DNA from: Burkholderiales bacterium
GTDB taxonomy: Bacteria; Pseudomonadota; Gammaproteobacteria; Burkholderiales; CAIKXV01
Direction: 5' to 3'
DNA length: 8,171 bases
NCBI GenBank assembly: GCA_014379045.1
Contig: JACMMK010000529.1
Coordinates: forward strand, 1 to 8,171
Both the position numbers and the translations under genes were made by a program. A model generated the notes under the pieces. The model did no database searches and was not told the origin of the DNA. It saw nothing but the letters and a program-made list of their open reading frames with translations. This document shows positions 6,385 to 8,171 of this stretch, one piece after another; positions within the stretch are counted from its first letter, which is position 1; each line of letters begins with the position of its first letter.

Positions 6385-7244
6385 CCCAGGCACTCCTGCA
6401 GGTCGAACACCGGTCCTTCGACGCACACGCGGCGCATCTCTCTCTGACCGTTGCGCTCGAAGGTGCGCACGCAGATGTAGCAGGGACCCAGGCCGCAGGC
6501 CATCAACTGCTCCATCGCCATCTGGCCAGGGATGCCGTGCTCGCGGCCGAGGCGCTTCATCAACTGCATCAGCCGGTTCGAGCCGCAGGTGAAGAACGCA
6601 TCGGCGCGACTCTCGGCGATCAGTTCGAGGAGGAGCTTCTCGACATTGTCGATCGCGCTGCTGCCATCGGTATCGAGCACTTTCACCACCTGACCGACGC
6701 TCTCGAACAGGTCTGCAGCCAGTGCGAGTTCCGGACTGCGCGCGGACAGGATCGCGGTGACGCGCACGCCGAGTTCGCCGGCGAACTGCGAGATCGGCGC
6801 CATCGTCGCCAGGCCGACGCCGCGACCGAGCACGACGATGTGCTTCCACTCCGGTTTCAGATGAAACCCGACCCCGAGCGGACCGAGCATGTTCAGCGTG
6901 TCGCCCGGCTTCAGCGTCGCGAGGCCCTTGGTCCCGCGACCGACGACCTTGTAGAGGAACTCGATGCGGCCGCTGGAGCGCTGGATCCGGTACACCGACT
7001 GCGGACGCCGGAACCACAACTCGCCTTCATCGGGTGAGGGGCAGAGCAGGTGGAAGAACTGGCCGGGCTGCGCGGCCAGCGCCTTCGCTGACGCCTTCAC
7101 CACGAGGTGTTTGTATTCGTCGTTTACCCATTCGTGCGCAACCACCGGGACGACCGACTCCTCTGCAGGACATTGGTTCGGCGAGTGGCCTGAGTCGGAT
7201 TCCCCGACGATGACGGCAGCGGAGGCGAAGGCGTGTGCGGACAT
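6378..7244 (-). CDS. pyrK: Dihydroorotate dehydrogenase electron-transfer subunit (PyrK)
   Basis: PyrK carries FAD and one [2Fe-2S] cluster and passes electrons between the FMN of PyrD and NAD(H). The 288-residue frame shows a ferredoxin-reductase-like FAD domain with RRPQS at 79-83 and GDTLNMLGPLGVGF at 114-127. A nucleotide domain follows with VVLGRGVGLATMAP at 137-150. The C-terminal cluster has C250, C255, C258 and C274 (CGLGPCYIC...RRVCVEGPVF), the PyrK signature. The chosen start, ATG 7244, has GGAGAG 10 nt upstream. The frame is open back to 7514, but that upstream stretch is non-conserved and contains the likely promoter. Even with this start there are about 28 extra residues before the conserved core. 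Its stop overlaps pyrD, typical of a PyrK-PyrD complex. A related flavin reductase subunit is the main alternative, less likely because of the adjacent pyrD. Confidence 0.93.
   Translation of the reverse strand: MSAHAFASAAVIVGESDSGHSPNQCPAEESVVPVVAHEWVNDEYKHLVVKASAKALAAQPGQFFHLLCPSPDEGELWFRRPQSVYRIQRSSGRIEFLYKVVGRGTKGLATLKPGDTLNMLGPLGVGFHLKPEWKHIVVLGRGVGLATMAPISQFAGELGVRVTAILSARSPELALAADLFESVGQVVKVLDTDGSSAIDNVEKLLLELIAESRADAFFTCGSNRLMQLMKRLGREHGIPGQMAMEQLMACGLGPCYICVRTFERNGQREMRRVCVEGPVFDLQECLGW
6393..6397 (-). promoter_or_regulatory. Ribosome binding site of pyrD (AGGAG)
   Basis: AGGAG lies inside the last codons of pyrK, 8 nt before the pyrD ATG. It fixes the pyrD start within the 7-nt gene overlap and excludes the long upstream extension of the open frame. 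Confidence 0.75.
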
Positions 7245-7254
7245 CGGGGCGGTT

Positions 7255-7260
7255 CTCTCC
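7255..7260 (-). promoter_or_regulatory. Ribosome binding site of pyrK (GGAGAG)
   Basis: GGAGAG sits 10 nt before ATG 7244. It supports this start over the upstream in-frame starts that would stretch the protein to 378 residues. Confidence 0.6.
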
Positions 7261-7290
7261 ACGCAGAGGATCTGAGCAGTCGACCGCTCA

Positions 7291-7319
7291 ATTACAGTCT
7301 GAATCCGTCCCAAAAGCAA
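7291..7319 (-). promoter_or_regulatory. Candidate sigma70-type promoter for the pyrK-pyrD-pyrC-cox unit
   Basis: On the minus strand TTGCTT (7314-7319) is followed after 17 nt by TGTAAT (7291-7296). The -10 matches consensus in 5 of 6 positions and the -35 in 3 of 6; spacing is ideal. Transcription would begin near 7284, giving a short leader of about 40 nt before pyrK. It lies in the only sizeable gap upstream of seven tightly packed genes. Unproven. Confidence 0.45.
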
Positions 7320-7333
7320 GACACGTCCCAAAA
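7306..7333. repeat. 10-bp direct repeat over the candidate -35 region
   Basis: On the plus strand CGTCCCAAAA occurs at 7306-7315 and again at 7324-7333, a period of 18 bp. The left copy touches the candidate -35 element and the right copy lies just upstream of it. Such spacing could suit a regulator binding as a tandem dimer, but no known operator is recognised. Confidence 0.4.
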
Positions 7334-7458
7334 AAGAGACGGTCGCCAACCCAATCGTTCCGATCCCGGAGACCACGCTGCGCCTAGCACCGGAGCGCGC
7401 TACGAGTTGAACTGCCGCCGGCCAACCGCGTTTCGAATGCGCTGCGAAATGATTCTTG

Positions 7459-7476
7459 GCGATGTCCCGGCATCGC
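7459..7476. repeat. Short inverted repeat downstream of the right-hand gene
   Basis: GCGATG (7459-7464) and CATCGC (7471-7476) form a 6-bp stem with a 6-nt loop, about 50 nt past the stop of the right-hand gene. No T-run follows on the minus strand, so it is not a standard intrinsic terminator. It could be an mRNA 3' end structure, an operator half-site pair or chance. Nothing else convincing is seen in 7340-7523. Confidence 0.3.
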
Positions 7477-7523
7477 GGTAGACAGTCACGAATAGGCTTG
7501 CGCGATTGTCGCATTCAACATCC

Positions 7524-8171
7524 CTAACGATACTTCTGCAGCAACCCGCGCAGAAACGTCGCCGCCGCCGCCCCCTTCAATGAACGTCCCCACATCTCCT
7601 CCGCCGCCTTCTGGTGCAGCACCAGCGCCTCGGGCGCGGGGGTGATCATCGCCACCCCGACGCGCACGTTCGGCTGCTCGCCCAGCCGGAACGGACTCAA
7701 CACCAGCACCTGCCGATCCGGCTGGCGCAGGATCTGGAAGCTCGCATGCGGCAGCGTGTCGGGGACGATGCCGATCTGGATGCCGATCGGCTGCTCGTCG
7801 GTCAACGTTGCGAACCGCGCCACTTCCCTGGCCGCGTGCGCCTGACGGTCGGCGCGCTCGGCCGGCGCGAGGTCGAGCCGGCCGACGAGGCCGTTCAGCA
7901 GGAACCGTTCGATCTCGCTCGCCGAGATCAGATTGACGACCGCAGGCTGGCGCTGCCGCCAGTTCGCCTTGCGCGCCGCCAGGATCGTCATGATGTCGCC
8001 GACCTCGTCGATCGCGCGCGCGCGGTTCGGCAGGTCGGCGGGCACGCTCTCCTCGAGCACGCGCGCGAGCGTCGCGTCGAACTCGTCGGAGGCGAGCAGG
8101 TACGAGATCGGCCCGGCCAGCACGATGATCTGGTCGGCGCTCTCCTCGATCTGGCGCAGCCGCTCGAAGTA
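7524..8171 (-). CDS. Partial protein of uncertain function, possibly the C-terminal sensor half of an XRE-type regulator (5' end beyond window)
   Basis: The frame is open from the right edge (YFERLRQIEESADQIIVL) to TAG at 7524-7526, 215 residues, with no stop. A GTG at 8123 is an internal possible start, but sequence before it continues smoothly, so the true start is outside. No catalytic motif is recognised. The pattern resembles DUF5753-like C-terminal domains of helix-turn-helix regulators: an N-terminal helix, a middle NWRQRQPAVVNLISASEIE segment, then IGIQIGIVPDTLPHASFQIL with strand-like alternation. An aromatic and hydrophobic helix ends the protein. That family is mostly actinobacterial, so the match is tentative and by eye only. 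It is on the same strand as the operon, 279 nt upstream of pyrK, and could regulate it. Confidence 0.75.
   Translation of the reverse strand, partial: YFERLRQIEESADQIIVLAGPISYLLASDEFDATLARVLEESVPADLPNRARAIDEVGDIMTILAARKANWRQRQPAVVNLISASEIERFLLNGLVGRLDLAPAERADRQAHAAREVARFATLTDEQPIGIQIGIVPDTLPHASFQILRQPDRQVLVLSPFRLGEQPNVRVGVAMITPAPEALVLHQKAAEEMWGRSLKGAAAATFLRGLLQKYR

Noticed and set aside
4275..6447. Overlapping 389- and 387-residue plus-strand frames
   Set aside because: Antisense to pyrC and pyrD, which have every catalytic residue; the plus-strand proteins are His/Asp/Arg-rich shadows without domains.
6385..7017. Upstream in-frame extension of pyrD
   Set aside because: The extension lies wholly within pyrK in another frame, resembles no dehydrogenase, and a good ribosome binding site marks ATG 6384.
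7330..7380. Possible intrinsic terminator/attenuator with a six-T run before pyrK
   Set aside because: On the minus strand a T-run at 7330-7335 follows only weak pairing (GGTC...GACC, ATCG...CGAT); the stem is too short and loose, and the T-run belongs to the direct repeat.
7245..7514. N-terminal extension of pyrK to 7514
   Set aside because: Not conserved in kind, Arg-rich, contains the candidate promoter, and ATG 7244 has its own ribosome binding site.
1..8171. CRISPR arrays, tRNAs, insertion sequences, attachment sites
   Set aside because: No regularly spaced repeats, cloverleaf, transposase or terminal inverted repeats were seen anywhere in the window.

Overview
This is a GC-rich window, most likely from a proteobacterium. 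A Betaproteobacteria/Burkholderiales-like origin is a guess from base composition and protein style; no rRNA or other taxonomic marker is present. Every gene I can support is on the minus strand, so the window reads biologically from right (8171) to left (1). The many long plus-strand open frames are GC-driven shadows.

In transcription order: (1) The 3' part of a gene at 7524-8171, open at the window edge, looks like the C-terminal sensor half of an XRE-type regulator; this is tentative. (2) A 279-nt gap (7245-7523) holds a plausible sigma70-type promoter with a 10-bp direct repeat at 18-bp spacing over its -35. (3) A pyrimidine block follows: pyrK (FAD/2Fe-2S electron-transfer subunit), pyrD (class 1B dihydroorotate dehydrogenase, catalytic Cys) and pyrC (zinc dihydroorotase with all metal ligands). 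(4) Seven bases after pyrC begins a molybdenum hydroxylase block of the aerobic CO dehydrogenase/xanthine dehydrogenase superfamily: a coxG-like gene, the FAD subunit (coxM-like), the 2x[2Fe-2S] subunit (coxS-like) and the molybdopterin subunit (coxL-like, 741 codons visible, cut by the left edge).

Junctions from pyrK to coxL are all tight: 7-nt overlap, 34 nt, 7 nt, ATGA overlap, 25 nt and 8 nt. The seven genes therefore look like one transcription unit. This is the most interesting aspect of the window: enzymes interconverting orotate, dihydroorotate and carbamoyl-aspartate are joined to a molybdenum hydroxylase of unknown substrate. The large subunit has a YRSPGR loop where true CO dehydrogenases have AYRCSFR, so CO oxidation is unlikely. 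A working idea is that the unit acts on an N-heterocycle related to pyrimidines; this is inference only.

The second notable point is that the coxG-like gene carries an in-frame TAG at codon 57 inside an otherwise intact, well-conserved reading frame. It is either a nonsense mutation or a sequence error. TAG also ends pyrK, pyrC and the right-hand gene, which argues against TAG recoding.
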